Shown here piece by piece: positions 27,341 through 36,010 of a stretch of 64,000 nt of DNA; the stretch's first letter is position 1; each line of letters starts with the position of its first letter. The position numbers and the translations under genes are program-made. The notes beneath the pieces are model-generated. The model was not told the origin of the DNA, ran no database searches, and saw only the letters and a list, made by a program, of their open reading frames with translations. Source of the DNA: Puniceibacterium sp. IMCC21224 (GTDB taxonomy: Bacteria > Pseudomonadota > Alphaproteobacteria > Rhodobacterales > Rhodobacteraceae); the NCBI RefSeq assembly GCF_001038505.1, contig NZ_LDPY01000002.1, forward strand, positions 248,001 to 312,000. Reading direction: 5' to 3'.

Positions 27341-28147
27341 TCAGAACAACGCCATTCCACCGAAACTTTCGTAGGCCAGTGCGCTGCCGATTGTGACCGC
27401 AAGTGTGCCGATCGCCACAGTGGTGACGCCCTGCATCCATGCCGCGCTGCGCTGGAGCCGCTCCAGCGGCCAGGATGCCAGCGTGGTAAGCGCGGTCATC
27501 CCCAACATGGTTCCCAGCCCGAAGGCGGCGAAATACCCGATAGCCTCGCCAGTCGAATCCGCAGTTGCGACCGCCAGCACCACAAGGCTGGCCGACCCCG
27601 CCGCCCCATGCACAAGGCCTATCCCAAGGGTCGCCATGCCGCCGCGACGGTGCTTGTGCGCGTGCCTGGCCTCGGCATGGTTTTGCGGATCCCCGGCGTG
27701 GCTGTGCAGGTGGACGTGCTGCGCCTGTCCGTGGTTGTGAACATGCAGGTGAATACGCTCGCTGCGCAGTTTCCAGAGCACCCGCAGTCCAAGCCCAACA
27801 ATCATCACACCGACCGTAAATTCCAACGCCGCTTCGAGCTGACCAGAAATGGTAAGCCCAAGCAACACAACCGAGGTACAGATCACCATGAGCGCAAGAG
27901 TGTGCCCAAGACCCCAGAGCGCGCCCCGAGCCGCCATCGCCCTGCGCGGTTCGCGCCGGTTGATCATCGCGGCAACAGCGGCAAGATGGTCACCATCCAG
28001 CGCATGCGCCAATCCCAACAGCACGCCAAGAGAAAAAAACGATGCGCCCCCTGCCCCGCCAAGAAGCGCGGTATCCTGAACATGGGCGCAAGCAGCGCCC
28101 GCGGCCATCATCGCCATTGCAAAGGCGGGAACAAACAGCCGCCTCAT
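27341..28147 (-). CDS. Nickel/cobalt-type permease (NicO/HupE-UreH-like)
   Basis: A 268-residue inner-membrane protein. It has a signal-like N-terminus, then the metal-permease motif HALDGDH (HX4DH) near residue 47 and GLGHTLAL in the third segment. A cytoplasmic loop is very rich in His (HLHVHNHGQAQHVHLHSHAG and onwards). These features fit transporters of Ni2+ or Co2+. It overlaps the upstream hypothetical gene by 4 bp and is followed by a His-rich soluble protein. Import for a metalloenzyme of this pathway is more likely than detoxification, given the operon, but direction of transport is not shown. Confidence 0.82.
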   Translation of the reverse strand: MRRLFVPAFAMAMMAAGAACAHVQDTALLGGAGGASFFSLGVLLGLAHALDGDHLAAVAAMINRREPRRAMAARGALWGLGHTLALMVICTSVVLLGLTISGQLEAALEFTVGVMIVGLGLRVLWKLRSERIHLHVHNHGQAQHVHLHSHAGDPQNHAEARHAHKHRRGGMATLGIGLVHGAAGSASLVVLAVATADSTGEAIGYFAAFGLGTMLGMTALTTLASWPLERLQRSAAWMQGVTTVAIGTLAVTIGSALAYESFGGMALF

Positions 28148-28698
28148 GCGCGTAACGCCGTCAGCATCGCGGGGATGAAATCATCATCCCGCGCCACAAC
28201 CAGAACCGTGGCAAAGCGGCGCATCGAATTCACCGCCCGATCCACCGAACGGTCACTGGCCCCTTTGGCCAGCGCAAGGCCCGCACACATGATCTTGCGA
28301 TGATAGGCCTCTCGCGCAATCACTTCTGCTGCGCCTTCGTTGTCGCCATTGGTGGCCAGCAGCACCACAACATCCGCGCCCTCCAGTTCGTCACCCAACG
28401 CCGCCTGAGTGCCATCGGGATGCGCCAGCGGAAGATCCTTGGCATCGGTTGCCTCTGGGTCCACCGGCGTGGCATTGGCGAGCGTCAGGAAATGCGCGCC
28501 GTTCCAAGGATCTTCGGTAATCCCATACATCGCCTCTGCCGCGCCGCCATCAAGCGCAAAGATCCGCGAAGCACGGGTGCGCGAGTTGGGGTATTGGATG
28601 CGAAACCGGGCCTCCTCCGCCGTGGTAGCCCGCGCGCAGCTTGCCCCCAGTGTCGGATGATTGGCATCAAAAAACAGGTCGCGGATGTCGGTTGTCAT
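28144..28698 (-). CDS. Uncharacterised protein between Rieske oxygenase and nickel/cobalt permease
   Basis: A 184-residue soluble protein I do not recognise. The C-terminal half (ADVVVLLATNGDNEGAAEVI, then CAGLALAKG and FATVLVVARDDDF) looks like an alternating beta-alpha Rossmann-type fold. The N-terminal half has a conserved-looking GASCARATTAEEARFRI segment. It begins 4 bp after the Rieske oxygenase stop, so it is surely in the same operon. It could be an accessory or regulatory factor for the oxygenase or for metal insertion. Confidence 0.75.
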   Translation of the reverse strand: MTTDIRDLFFDANHPTLGASCARATTAEEARFRIQYPNSRTRASRIFALDGGAAEAMYGITEDPWNGAHFLTLANATPVDPEATDAKDLPLAHPDGTQAALGDELEGADVVVLLATNGDNEGAAEVIAREAYHRKIMCAGLALAKGASDRSVDRAVNSMRRFATVLVVARDDDFIPAMLTALRA

Positions 28699-28701
28699 GC
28701 G

Positions 28702-29988
28702 TTACACCGACGTCTGTTTGACGCCGGGGCGCACGGTGAGGTCTTCCATCATTGCATCCTTGAACGGCTGGTCGGCGGGCAGAACCCGCGCGGCAGAGCG
28801 CACCATTTGATGCGCCGTATCGCGCCCCGGTGGCAGTGTGCCCTTGTCCCGGAGGGCTGTGACCGCTTTGCGCAGGCGGTGGCGGGCCATGATGATGCCG
28901 TTGTCGGTCGAGACGAGGTTTTCGCGCGTGCGATCGACAATCGGCCCCATGCTTTCCTGCAACGACGCGTCCTGCATTGCGATGCCCCAGACGCCAGAGA
29001 ACGTCTCGCCCCGCTTTTGCGCCTCGCGGTCCATCTGGTAGTCGTTGTCCTTGTTTTGCAGCGGTCGAAAGCTGCCGGGGACGTATTGGTTGTGGACGCC
29101 GTAGCCGTCGATCATCGCCTGCCGCTCGGTCGTGGTGAGGGCGCGGGTGGGATGGTAGTCGAATGACCAGGCCCAGCAATTCTCGTCGTCGATCGGCACC
29201 CAGAAATGGCCATGCACCGGATGGTCGCCACGCGGCGGCACCATCGAAAAGCTTGGCATAACCCAGGGCGTGACGCGCCAGTAATACTGGTCATTCTCGG
29301 CCATTCGACGCGCACCGATCATCAGCCCGCCGTCGCTTTCGACCACTTCAAAGACCGGTTTCTTGTCATTCTGATTGTATTGGTTGCCTTTGGCGCCTTT
29401 GAACAGCGGATCGGTTCCCAGGCTGCCGGAGTGCAGCCAAGACACGTGCGAGCTGTCGATCCCGCCCTCAAGCGCCTGCAACCAGTTGCTTTCCTGCCAG
29501 CGTTTCGAGGTATAGGTCTGTTCGGCGGGAACGGTGGCGAATTCCCACGCGGGTTCAGGCGGGCGGTTTTCCTTGTCGCCCATATGTGTCCACAGGACAT
29601 CACCGATCTTGATCAGCGGATAGCCCTTGAGCTTGATTTTGGTGCAAAAGCCGGATTCTTCGGCTTCGGAAGGAACGTCGATGCATTGGCCGGTATAGTC
29701 ATATTTCCAGCCATGGTAGGGGCAGCGCAGGCCCTCTTCCTCGTTGCGACCGAACCACAGCGACACGCCGCGGTGGGCACAGAACTCGTCGATCAGGCCA
29801 TAACGGCCTTTGCTGTCACGAAAGGCGATCAGCCGTTCACCCAGCAGTTTCACGCGCACGGGCGGGCAATCGTCTTCCGACAGTTCCGACGCCAGCAGCG
29901 CCGGAATCCAGTAATTGCGGAAAAGGTCACCCATCGCGGTTTCGGGCCCGGTCTGGGTGAGCAATTCGTTGACTTCCTTACGAAGCAT
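28702..29988 (-). CDS. Rieske aromatic ring-hydroxylating oxygenase, alpha subunit (phthalate 4,5-dioxygenase family)
   Basis: A 428-residue terminal oxygenase. The Rieske [2Fe-2S] ligands are C70, H72, C89 and H92. The mononuclear iron site is E174/D178/H181/H186 (EGGIDSSHVSWLH). The N-terminus (AMGDLFRNYWIPALLASELSE region) is typical of the phthalate 4,5-dioxygenase/vanillate demethylase class, which works without a beta subunit. The start has an AAAGGAGG site. A ferredoxin (46724) and a reductase (33978) needed for electron supply lie in other units with the same operator. The substrate is probably an aromatic carboxylate. Confidence 0.9.
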   Translation of the reverse strand: MLRKEVNELLTQTGPETAMGDLFRNYWIPALLASELSEDDCPPVRVKLLGERLIAFRDSKGRYGLIDEFCAHRGVSLWFGRNEEEGLRCPYHGWKYDYTGQCIDVPSEAEESGFCTKIKLKGYPLIKIGDVLWTHMGDKENRPPEPAWEFATVPAEQTYTSKRWQESNWLQALEGGIDSSHVSWLHSGSLGTDPLFKGAKGNQYNQNDKKPVFEVVESDGGLMIGARRMAENDQYYWRVTPWVMPSFSMVPPRGDHPVHGHFWVPIDDENCWAWSFDYHPTRALTTTERQAMIDGYGVHNQYVPGSFRPLQNKDNDYQMDREAQKRGETFSGVWGIAMQDASLQESMGPIVDRTRENLVSTDNGIIMARHRLRKAVTALRDKGTLPPGRDTAHQMVRSAARVLPADQPFKDAMMEDLTVRPGVKQTSV

Positions 29989-30005
29989 CGGCTCCTCCTT
30001 TGGCA

Positions 30006-30022
30006 GGCGCCGCAACGGCGCC
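30006..30022 (-). other. Intergenic hairpin between bicupin and Rieske oxygenase genes
   Basis: A perfect 7-bp stem with a 3-nt loop (GGCGCCG, CAA, CGGCGCC) just upstream of the oxygenase ribosome binding site. There is no T-run on the minus strand. It may be an RNA processing or stability element separating the bicupin message from the rest of the operon. Confidence 0.5.
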
Positions 30023-30052
30023 CTTAGCTAGTTTGATATGCGCATCACCGGA

Positions 30053-31168
30053 TCAGGATTTCGGCGGGAGATCGGGGATCTCGGCCTCATATGCGCGGTC
30101 CATTTGCGGCGTCAGGCCGTTGGTGGCAAGCGCCTCGGCAAACATCGAACGGACCTCTTGTGACTCGTCGGCATAGTCGATCTGATCGCCGCCGATCCGC
30201 TGCGAAATCCACGCCTTGGGCACGCCCTGCGCGTTGCGGATGGCGACGCCTTCGTATTTGAAGGCGAGGTAGCGGGCCGGGGTCTTGCCGGTGTTGAAAT
30301 GCTGGTGATACCACATGTTGGGTGGCACGATCATGCTGCCGGGCTTCCATTCATAACGCTGCGGCTCGGACCCTTCGGGCCACATCAGGCTGAAACCTTC
30401 GCCAGACAGGATGATCACATGCGCGCCCGGGCCGTGGCGGTGGCATTTCTTGTAGGTGCCAACCGGGAACTGGCTGATGTGGCTGTTCATCGAACATTTC
30501 GCCAGCTGGAACCGGATGTGACCGCCGCCGGCACCGCGTTCCTTGGCTTCGATCAGCGGCAGATTGACCGCGTCGGCGACAAAGTTCGTTTCCATCATCA
30601 GGCCGTTCTGTTCGCCCTGATCGGCGAAATACTCGGGCTCACCGTTGAACCGGCCCTCGAAGTTGAAGGATGTACCGAACAGGAACTCGGGATCTTCGAA
30701 AACGTTCATCAGGGGCGGCATGTTGGTCACGGACACAAAACGCGCCGGTTCGCTGCCCGAGCCGTTGAAGTGCTGATGCTGCGCGTTCAGCGGGATGCCA
30801 AAGATCGCGCCCGGGCCCCATTCAAAGCTGACTTTGCTACCCTTGTCGTCCCAAACCACGGTCGACCCGCGACCGGACAGGATCAATATCGTCTCTTCAA
30901 AAAGTTGGCGGTGGGGGGTCAGCTTGCTGCCCGGCGGGATCTCCATGACGTAGCAGTCATTGGTAGTGCGGCTGGCATCATGGTTTATGAACACCGCATT
31001 GCCGCCGCGACGGGCCCAGGGCTTCAGCTCGACCTCGTGCAGCGAGGGCACATAGGTGCCGCTGATGATGTCCAGGCCCTCGGCCGCAACAAAGCGGGTA
31101 TAGGGCGTTTCCTTCTCGGTCTTGAACTTGTCGGCAAGCTTGTCTGACACGATGGCATGCGTGTTCAT
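30053..31168 (-). CDS. Bicupin protein (EutA-associated cupin), copy 1
   Basis: A 371-residue protein with two cupin barrels (about residues 70-150 and 235-320). The second has full metal-ligand motifs (KKCHRHGPGAHVIILSGEG and MWYHQHFNTG); the first is poorer in His (LTPHRQLFEETILILSG, then NAQHQHFNG). Database names of the ethanolamine ammonia-lyase-activating type exist for such proteins as I recall, reflecting linkage to EutA. It is first in a nine-gene operon and divergent from a EutA-like gene. A gentisate-dioxygenase-like ring cleavage is possible by fold but unproven. Confidence 0.82.
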   Translation of the reverse strand: MNTHAIVSDKLADKFKTEKETPYTRFVAAEGLDIISGTYVPSLHEVELKPWARRGGNAVFINHDASRTTNDCYVMEIPPGSKLTPHRQLFEETILILSGRGSTVVWDDKGSKVSFEWGPGAIFGIPLNAQHQHFNGSGSEPARFVSVTNMPPLMNVFEDPEFLFGTSFNFEGRFNGEPEYFADQGEQNGLMMETNFVADAVNLPLIEAKERGAGGGHIRFQLAKCSMNSHISQFPVGTYKKCHRHGPGAHVIILSGEGFSLMWPEGSEPQRYEWKPGSMIVPPNMWYHQHFNTGKTPARYLAFKYEGVAIRNAQGVPKAWISQRIGGDQIDYADESQEVRSMFAEALATNGLTPQMDRAYEAEIPDLPPKS

Positions 31169-31259
31169 GGGTGATTTTCCTCCAGTAAATGCGCCGCCTC
31201 TCGGGGCATCATTTTTTCCATTGCAATCACGATACGTCAGCGGCTAGGGTGTCGTCAAT

Positions 31260-31284
31260 GGACCGATGGTCCATATAGAGGAAC
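31260..31284. promoter_or_regulatory. Composite IclR-type operator, site 3 (bicupin / EutA-like divergent promoter)
   Basis: Half-sites GGACC, 3 bp, GGTCC, 7 bp (ATATAGA), GGAAC. The first two form a perfect TGGACC-GAT-GGTCCA inverted repeat at 31259-31273. It ends 6 bp before the EutA-like ATG, so it overlaps that gene's ribosome binding region, and it lies about 92 bp upstream of the bicupin start. Confidence 0.75.
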
Positions 31285-31289
31285 ACTGA

Positions 31290-33029
31290 ATGGCCGACGA
31301 AAAGAAATCACCACGCCACACGATCGACGACCATATGTTCGGCGAGTTCTATGCGCACGAGCATGGCCCGGACGCCGATCACGAACATGACGACATCGAC
31401 CCCGGCCCGCTTGAGGAAAATCCGATCTGGCAACGCGACAATGTTGCGCTGACCAGCGTTGGCATCGACATCGGGTCGTCGGGGACGCAGGTGATCTTTT
31501 CGACAATTCATTTGCAACGCGTCGCCAGCAGCCACGCCTCGCGCTATGTCATTGTTGATCGCAAGACGGCCTATGAATCTCCGGTCGCCTTTACCCCCTA
31601 TGACGGGGAAACCGAAATCGACGCCCGTGCATTGGGCGAAATCATCGACAACGCTTATGCTCAGGCGGCAGTGCGCCCCGCAGATATCGACACCGGCGTG
31701 GTGATCCTGACCGGCGAAGCGCTGCGGCGCGAAAACGCCGAAGCCATTGCCGAGATCGTCGCGCAGAAAGGCGGGGATTTTGTCACAGCGACTGCCGGCA
31801 ACCATATGGAAGCGATGCTTGCCGCCTATGGATCAGGCGCTGCTAAGGCCAGCCATGATGGCCAATGCAAAATTCTTAACCTCGATATCGGCGGCGGCAC
31901 CACCAAGATGGCGTTGTGTGAGAATGGGCAGGTGCGCTGGACGGCAGCGTTGCATGTCGGCGGACGGCTGATCGCGACCGAGGATGGACATGTCAGCCGC
32001 GCCGAGCCGGTCGGCCGCCATCACGCCCGCGCCGCCGGGATCGAGCTTGAGCTGGGCAGCCCCTGCCCGCCCGACGCGCTCGCCCGGATTGCCGCCCATA
32101 TGGGGCGGATTCTTGTTGCTGCGGTTGCGACCCGGCCGATGCCGCAGGACGTGGCAGAACTGTTCCTGACCGACACGCCAGACTCGATCGAGGGGCTTGC
32201 TGGGGTGATGGTTTCAGGCGGGGTTGGCGAATACGTCGCGGAACGTGAAAGCCGGGATTTCGGCGATCTTGGCTACCATTTGGGGCCCGTCCTGCGCGCG
32301 CATATCGACTCCGGTGACTTTGGCGCGCCACTGATCGAGGCCGCGGCCTGTATTCGGGCAACCGCCCTCGGCGCTTCGGAATACTCGGTGCAGCTCTCCG
32401 GGCAGACGTCGACTATCACCTCGCCGGGTCGCATATTGCCGCGCCGCTCGATGCAGGTCCTGAAGCCGGGGATTGATCTGATGACCACCCCCGCAGCCGA
32501 TGAGATTGCGCGCGTCACCCGCGCACATTTCGAGGCGTTTGACCTTAGACCCGACGCGGATGAGGTGGCTCTGGCCTTTGAATTCAACGGCGCGCCCGAC
32601 TATGCCTCAATTCGGCGCCTTGCCGATGGGATCGTCGCTGCGATGCGCCCGCGCCTTGATGGCGGGCATCCGCTCTATGTGATGATCGACGGCGATATCG
32701 CCCAGACTCTGGGTGGCATCCTGCGCGATGAACTGAAGCTTCCGAACGATTTGCTGGTCCTCGACGGATTGTCGCTACGGGATTTCGACTATATCGACCT
32801 TGGCAAGATCCGCCTGCCGTCATTTACAGTGCCGGTGACAGTGAAATCGCTGCTGTTCTCAGAAGACCCCCGTGGACCCAGACGACAAGAGCGCATACAG
32901 TTCCAGCCACCCGAGCAAGGCCATTCCCAGCCGCACGGACATACCCATGACCATAGTCACGGACATGCGCACCATCACGGGACAGTCCCGGCGCAGGATT
33001 CCGGCCCCAAGGGCGGCACGCAGGGATGA
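31290..33029 (+). CDS. EutA-like actin-fold ATPase with His-rich ends, copy 1
   Basis: A 579-residue protein of the EutA (ethanolamine ammonia-lyase reactivase) family. The ASKHA nucleotide motifs are GIDIGSSGTQVIFS (58-71) and NLDIGGGTTKMAL (near 195-207). Both ends are extended and His-rich: residues 23-35 (HEHGPDADHEHDD) and a C-terminal block (HGHTHDHSHGHAHHHG). No EutBC or other B12-dependent enzyme is in the window, so it must serve another client. It is divergent from a bicupin gene and a second copy is at 50282. Reactivation or metal loading of a partner enzyme is a plausible role. The family call is firm, the function is not. Confidence 0.83.
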   Translation: MADEKKSPRHTIDDHMFGEFYAHEHGPDADHEHDDIDPGPLEENPIWQRDNVALTSVGIDIGSSGTQVIFSTIHLQRVASSHASRYVIVDRKTAYESPVAFTPYDGETEIDARALGEIIDNAYAQAAVRPADIDTGVVILTGEALRRENAEAIAEIVAQKGGDFVTATAGNHMEAMLAAYGSGAAKASHDGQCKILNLDIGGGTTKMALCENGQVRWTAALHVGGRLIATEDGHVSRAEPVGRHHARAAGIELELGSPCPPDALARIAAHMGRILVAAVATRPMPQDVAELFLTDTPDSIEGLAGVMVSGGVGEYVAERESRDFGDLGYHLGPVLRAHIDSGDFGAPLIEAAACIRATALGASEYSVQLSGQTSTITSPGRILPRRSMQVLKPGIDLMTTPAADEIARVTRAHFEAFDLRPDADEVALAFEFNGAPDYASIRRLADGIVAAMRPRLDGGHPLYVMIDGDIAQTLGGILRDELKLPNDLLVLDGLSLRDFDYIDLGKIRLPSFTVPVTVKSLLFSEDPRGPRRQERIQFQPPEQGHSQPHGHTHDHSHGHAHHHGTVPAQDSGPKGGTQG

Positions 33030-33077
33030 CCTATTTCGCGTCAAGCATTGACTCAACAGCATTGTCATCCGAAAAAT

Positions 33078-33102
33078 GGAACATGGTTCTACATAACGGA
33101 AT
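33078..33102. promoter_or_regulatory. Composite IclR-type operator, site 4 (upstream of iclR)
   Basis: Half-sites GGAAC, 3 bp, GTTCT, 7 bp (ACATAAC), GGAAT, ending 4 bp before the preferred iclR ATG. Its position suggests autoregulation of the IclR gene and is the main reason to link this motif to that protein. Confidence 0.72.
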
Positions 33103-33106
33103 GAGA

Positions 33107-33940
33107 ATGACTGATAGTGAAACCCCCCCCACCCGCAAGGAAGTCAACCGCAACCCGCGCCGCGACAGCACCCGGCTGTCGTCGGTCACAACCGCGATAC
33201 ACCTTCTTAAAACATTTTCCGAACAAGACACAGAGCTGGGCATCAGCGACCTGGCCAAACGCCTTGGCGTCGCCAAAAGCACCGTGCATCGCCTTGCCGG
33301 CGCGCTGCTAGAAGAGGGACTGCTACAGCAGAACCCCGAGAACGGTCGGTATGCGCTTGGCGTCGGGCTGTTTTCGCTCGGCTCTCTGGTGCGATCGCGC
33401 CTTGACGTGACCAGCGAAAGCAAGCTGGTGCTGAACGCGCTGCGCGACAAAACCCAGGAAAACGTGCGCCTTGCCGTGCTTGAACGCGCCAGCGTGGTCT
33501 TCCTGCACGACTTTGAAAGCCCGCAAACTCTGCGCCTGAGGTCGAATACCGGCCAGCTTAAGCCTGCGTTCTGTACCGCCGAGGGGCTGTGCATCCTGTC
33601 GGGACTACGGGACAAATCACTCGACGCGTTTATGGCATTTGACCGTGAAAAGCGGACCGAAAAAACCGAGATCGAGGAAGAAGCCCTGCGCACCCGCATC
33701 CGCAAGGTCAAGCGGCAGGGCTATGCCGTTGAAGACGAGGAATGCGATGACGGCACCCGCTGTATCGCGGCACCGATCTATAACGGCGATGGCCGCATCG
33801 TTGCTGCTGTCGGCATTGCCGGCCCGCGCCTGCGGATTCGCAAGCGTCAGTTCCCGCAACTCGCCCCGCTGGCGATGGAGGCGGCGCAGGATATCTCGCA
33901 GCGTCTCGGATATATCAAACGACAGCCGATCTACATCTGA
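33107..33940 (+). CDS. IclR-family transcriptional regulator
   Basis: A 277-residue regulator. The N-terminal winged helix-turn-helix (GISDLAKRLGVAKSTVHRL) is at about residues 45-65 and the IclR effector domain follows from about 105 (DKTQENVRLAVLERASVVFLHD, then DGTRCIAAPIYNGDGRIVAAVGIAG). Longer in-frame starts reach into the EutA-like gene but would place an operator copy inside the coding region, so the ATG at 33107 (or 33101) is preferred. It heads an operon with the reductase, a decarboxylase, the PanB-like enzyme and a hydrolase. It is the only IclR gene here and the probable regulator of all ten composite operators. Confidence 0.88.
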   Translation: MTDSETPPTRKEVNRNPRRDSTRLSSVTTAIHLLKTFSEQDTELGISDLAKRLGVAKSTVHRLAGALLEEGLLQQNPENGRYALGVGLFSLGSLVRSRLDVTSESKLVLNALRDKTQENVRLAVLERASVVFLHDFESPQTLRLRSNTGQLKPAFCTAEGLCILSGLRDKSLDAFMAFDREKRTEKTEIEEEALRTRIRKVKRQGYAVEDEECDDGTRCIAAPIYNGDGRIVAAVGIAGPRLRIRKRQFPQLAPLAMEAAQDISQRLGYIKRQPIYI

Positions 33941-33977
33941 CCGGACAAGGCTGCGAAGACGAGGAGAGCATAGGCCG

Positions 33978-34973
33978 ATGGCAAGGATTACCAACGATCG
34001 CGACGGAGAAAGTTTCGATTGCAACCCCGACGATACGATCCTGCGGGCGGCTCTGCGGGCTGGGCAGGGGATGCCGTATTCGTGCAACGTCGGCTCGTGC
34101 GGCAATTGCCGATTCGAGCTGATCGAGGGCGAAGTGGTGCACCTGCGCGACGACGCCCCGGCCTGGAGCGAACGGGATCTCAAGCGCAACAGATGGCTGG
34201 GCTGTCAGGCCCGGCCCGTTGGCGATTGCCGGGTGAAATTTCGCGTCGACCCTGTGGCCGTACCACCAGCCCCGCCAATTCGGCGCGAAGCCGAATTGCT
34301 GGAGACCCGGAAGATCACCCGCGACATCACCGAATTCACCTTTGCGATCCAAGGGTCGGATGATTTCCGCCCCGGGCAATATGCCCTGCTCTCGGCCCCC
34401 GGGATCGACGGCGGGCGCGCCTATTCAATGGCGAACCTCCCCGGCGAAGGTGTCTGGCGGTTTATGATCAAACGGGTGCCCGGAGGCGGCGCGACGGGCT
34501 ATCTGTTTGACAGCGCAACGCCGGGCGAGCGGATTTCAATCGACGGCCCCTATGGAACCGCCTGGCTGCGCCAGGGCGAAGAGCGCGATATACTGCTGAT
34601 GGCGGGCGGTTCCGGCCTGTCGCCCATGGTGTCAATCGCCCGCGGTGCCCGCGCCGCCGGGATGCTCGACAATCGCAAGCTCGAATTCTTTTATGGCTGC
34701 CGCGCCACGCCCGATCTTTTTGAGCCGGACAATGTGCTTACGCCTGAACTGGCCAAACACGTCCACTTTACCGCCGCCTTGTCCGAACCCGGTGAGGGCT
34801 GGACCGGGCAGACCGGGTTCCTCCATGACGTGGTCAAGGCCACGACAGGCGAACGGTTGGCGCAGATGGATATCTTTTTTGCCGGCCCACCCGCGATGGC
34901 GCAGGCCATCCAGCTGATGGCCCATGAGGCCGGTGTACCGCAATCACAGCTATTTTTCGACGAGTTCTATTGA
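33978..34973 (+). CDS. Ferredoxin-NAD(P)H oxidoreductase with N-terminal [2Fe-2S] domain
   Basis: A 331-residue electron-transfer flavoprotein. The plant-type ferredoxin domain has cysteines C36, C41, C44 and C76. The FAD-binding domain carries RAYSMAN near residue 150, and the NAD-binding domain has MAGGSGLSPMVSI and FAGPPAMAQA. The order ferredoxin-FAD-NAD matches reductases of phenol/naphthalene-type oxygenases. It probably feeds electrons to the Rieske ferredoxin at 46724 and the oxygenase at 28702. The start follows GAGGAGAG. It is second in the iclR operon. Confidence 0.88.
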   Translation: MARITNDRDGESFDCNPDDTILRAALRAGQGMPYSCNVGSCGNCRFELIEGEVVHLRDDAPAWSERDLKRNRWLGCQARPVGDCRVKFRVDPVAVPPAPPIRREAELLETRKITRDITEFTFAIQGSDDFRPGQYALLSAPGIDGGRAYSMANLPGEGVWRFMIKRVPGGGATGYLFDSATPGERISIDGPYGTAWLRQGEERDILLMAGGSGLSPMVSIARGARAAGMLDNRKLEFFYGCRATPDLFEPDNVLTPELAKHVHFTAALSEPGEGWTGQTGFLHDVVKATTGERLAQMDIFFAGPPAMAQAIQLMAHEAGVPQSQLFFDEFY

Positions 34974-35003
34974 GCCGCAAGGCCATGCAAGGGGGAGGAC
35001 AGA

Positions 35004-35990
35004 ATGAGCAACATCAGCCTGACGCTGGGGTGCTGGGATTACGACCGGGTTCAGCCGTTGATCGATGGGCGGGTGCGTCCGGCGGGGATCGACCTCACCT
35101 TTCTTAACATGATTGTCGAGGAAACGTTTTTTCGCATGCTGCGCAATCACGAGTTCGATGCCTGCGAAATGTCGATGTCATCTTACACGGTTTCCCTGAC
35201 ACGGCCTGACCGCCCGTTTGTGGCGATCCCGGTGTTTCCCAGCCGGTTCTTTCGACACTCGTGCATTTACGTCAATGCCGCTGCGGGGATCGAAAAGCCC
35301 GAGGATCTGATCGGCAAACGGATTGGCGTTCCCGAATACCAGATGACCGCGCCAGTGTGGATCAGGGGCATCCTTCAGGATTACCACAACGTGCCGGTCG
35401 ACAGCGTGACCTATGTTACGGGCGGCGAAGAAACCCCGAACCGCGATGAGAAACTCAAGCTTGACTTGCCCGACCGGATCCGAATCGAACGGATCGGGCC
35501 GACTGATACGCTGGCGCAGATGTTGGCCGACGGGCGGATTGATGCGCTGCACACCGCGCGCAAACCATCGACGTTCGACGGGCAAAAGGTAAAACGCCTG
35601 TTTCCCGATTTTGTGCCGGTCGAACAGGCCTATTGGCGCGACACCGGGATCTTTCCGATCATGCACGTGATTGCCATCCGGCGCGACGTCTACGAGGCAA
35701 ACCGCTGGGTCGCGATGAACCTGTTCAAGGCGTTCCGCGAGGCGCAGGCGCTTTGCTACGAGGGATTGCAAGAGACGGCGGCGCTCAAGGGGATGCTGCC
35801 ATGGTTCAACGCCCACGTTGAAGAAACGCTGGCCATGATGGGACCGGATTTCTGGCCCTACGGGCTGGATAAGAACCGCGACACGCTGGAAACCTTTCTG
35901 CGCTACCACCACGAGCAGGGGCTGTCGCCGCGCAAACTGGAGGTGGAAGAGATGTTCGCCCCAGAGGTGCTCGAAGAATTCGTGATCTGA
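35004..35990 (+). CDS. 4,5-dihydroxyphthalate decarboxylase family protein, copy 1
   Basis: A 328-residue protein of the Pht5-type 4,5-dihydroxyphthalate decarboxylase family, whose fold resembles periplasmic binding proteins but which has no signal peptide. Recognisable parts are LTLGCWDYDRVQPLIDGRV, EFDACEMSMSSY and IPVFPSRFFRHSCIYVN. The family converts 4,5-dihydroxyphthalate to protocatechuate. With the phthalate-dioxygenase-like oxygenase and LigJ/LigK in the same predicted regulon, this reaction or a close analogue is likely. The ribosome binding site is GGGGGAGGA. A second, more distant copy is at 37749. Confidence 0.83.
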   Translation: MSNISLTLGCWDYDRVQPLIDGRVRPAGIDLTFLNMIVEETFFRMLRNHEFDACEMSMSSYTVSLTRPDRPFVAIPVFPSRFFRHSCIYVNAAAGIEKPEDLIGKRIGVPEYQMTAPVWIRGILQDYHNVPVDSVTYVTGGEETPNRDEKLKLDLPDRIRIERIGPTDTLAQMLADGRIDALHTARKPSTFDGQKVKRLFPDFVPVEQAYWRDTGIFPIMHVIAIRRDVYEANRWVAMNLFKAFREAQALCYEGLQETAALKGMLPWFNAHVEETLAMMGPDFWPYGLDKNRDTLETFLRYHHEQGLSPRKLEVEEMFAPEVLEEFVI

Positions 35991-36010
35991 ACACCGAACA
36001 AGGAGTCGCT

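Noticed and set aside
31290..33029. Ethanolamine utilisation locus
   Set aside because: The EutA-like proteins are real, but EutB, EutC, EutH, shell proteins and the aldehyde dehydrogenase are absent, so the name should not be carried over.
33026..33106. Long form of the IclR protein starting at 33026
   Set aside because: It would put the operator copy at 33078-33102 inside the coding sequence and adds a non-conserved 27-residue leader.
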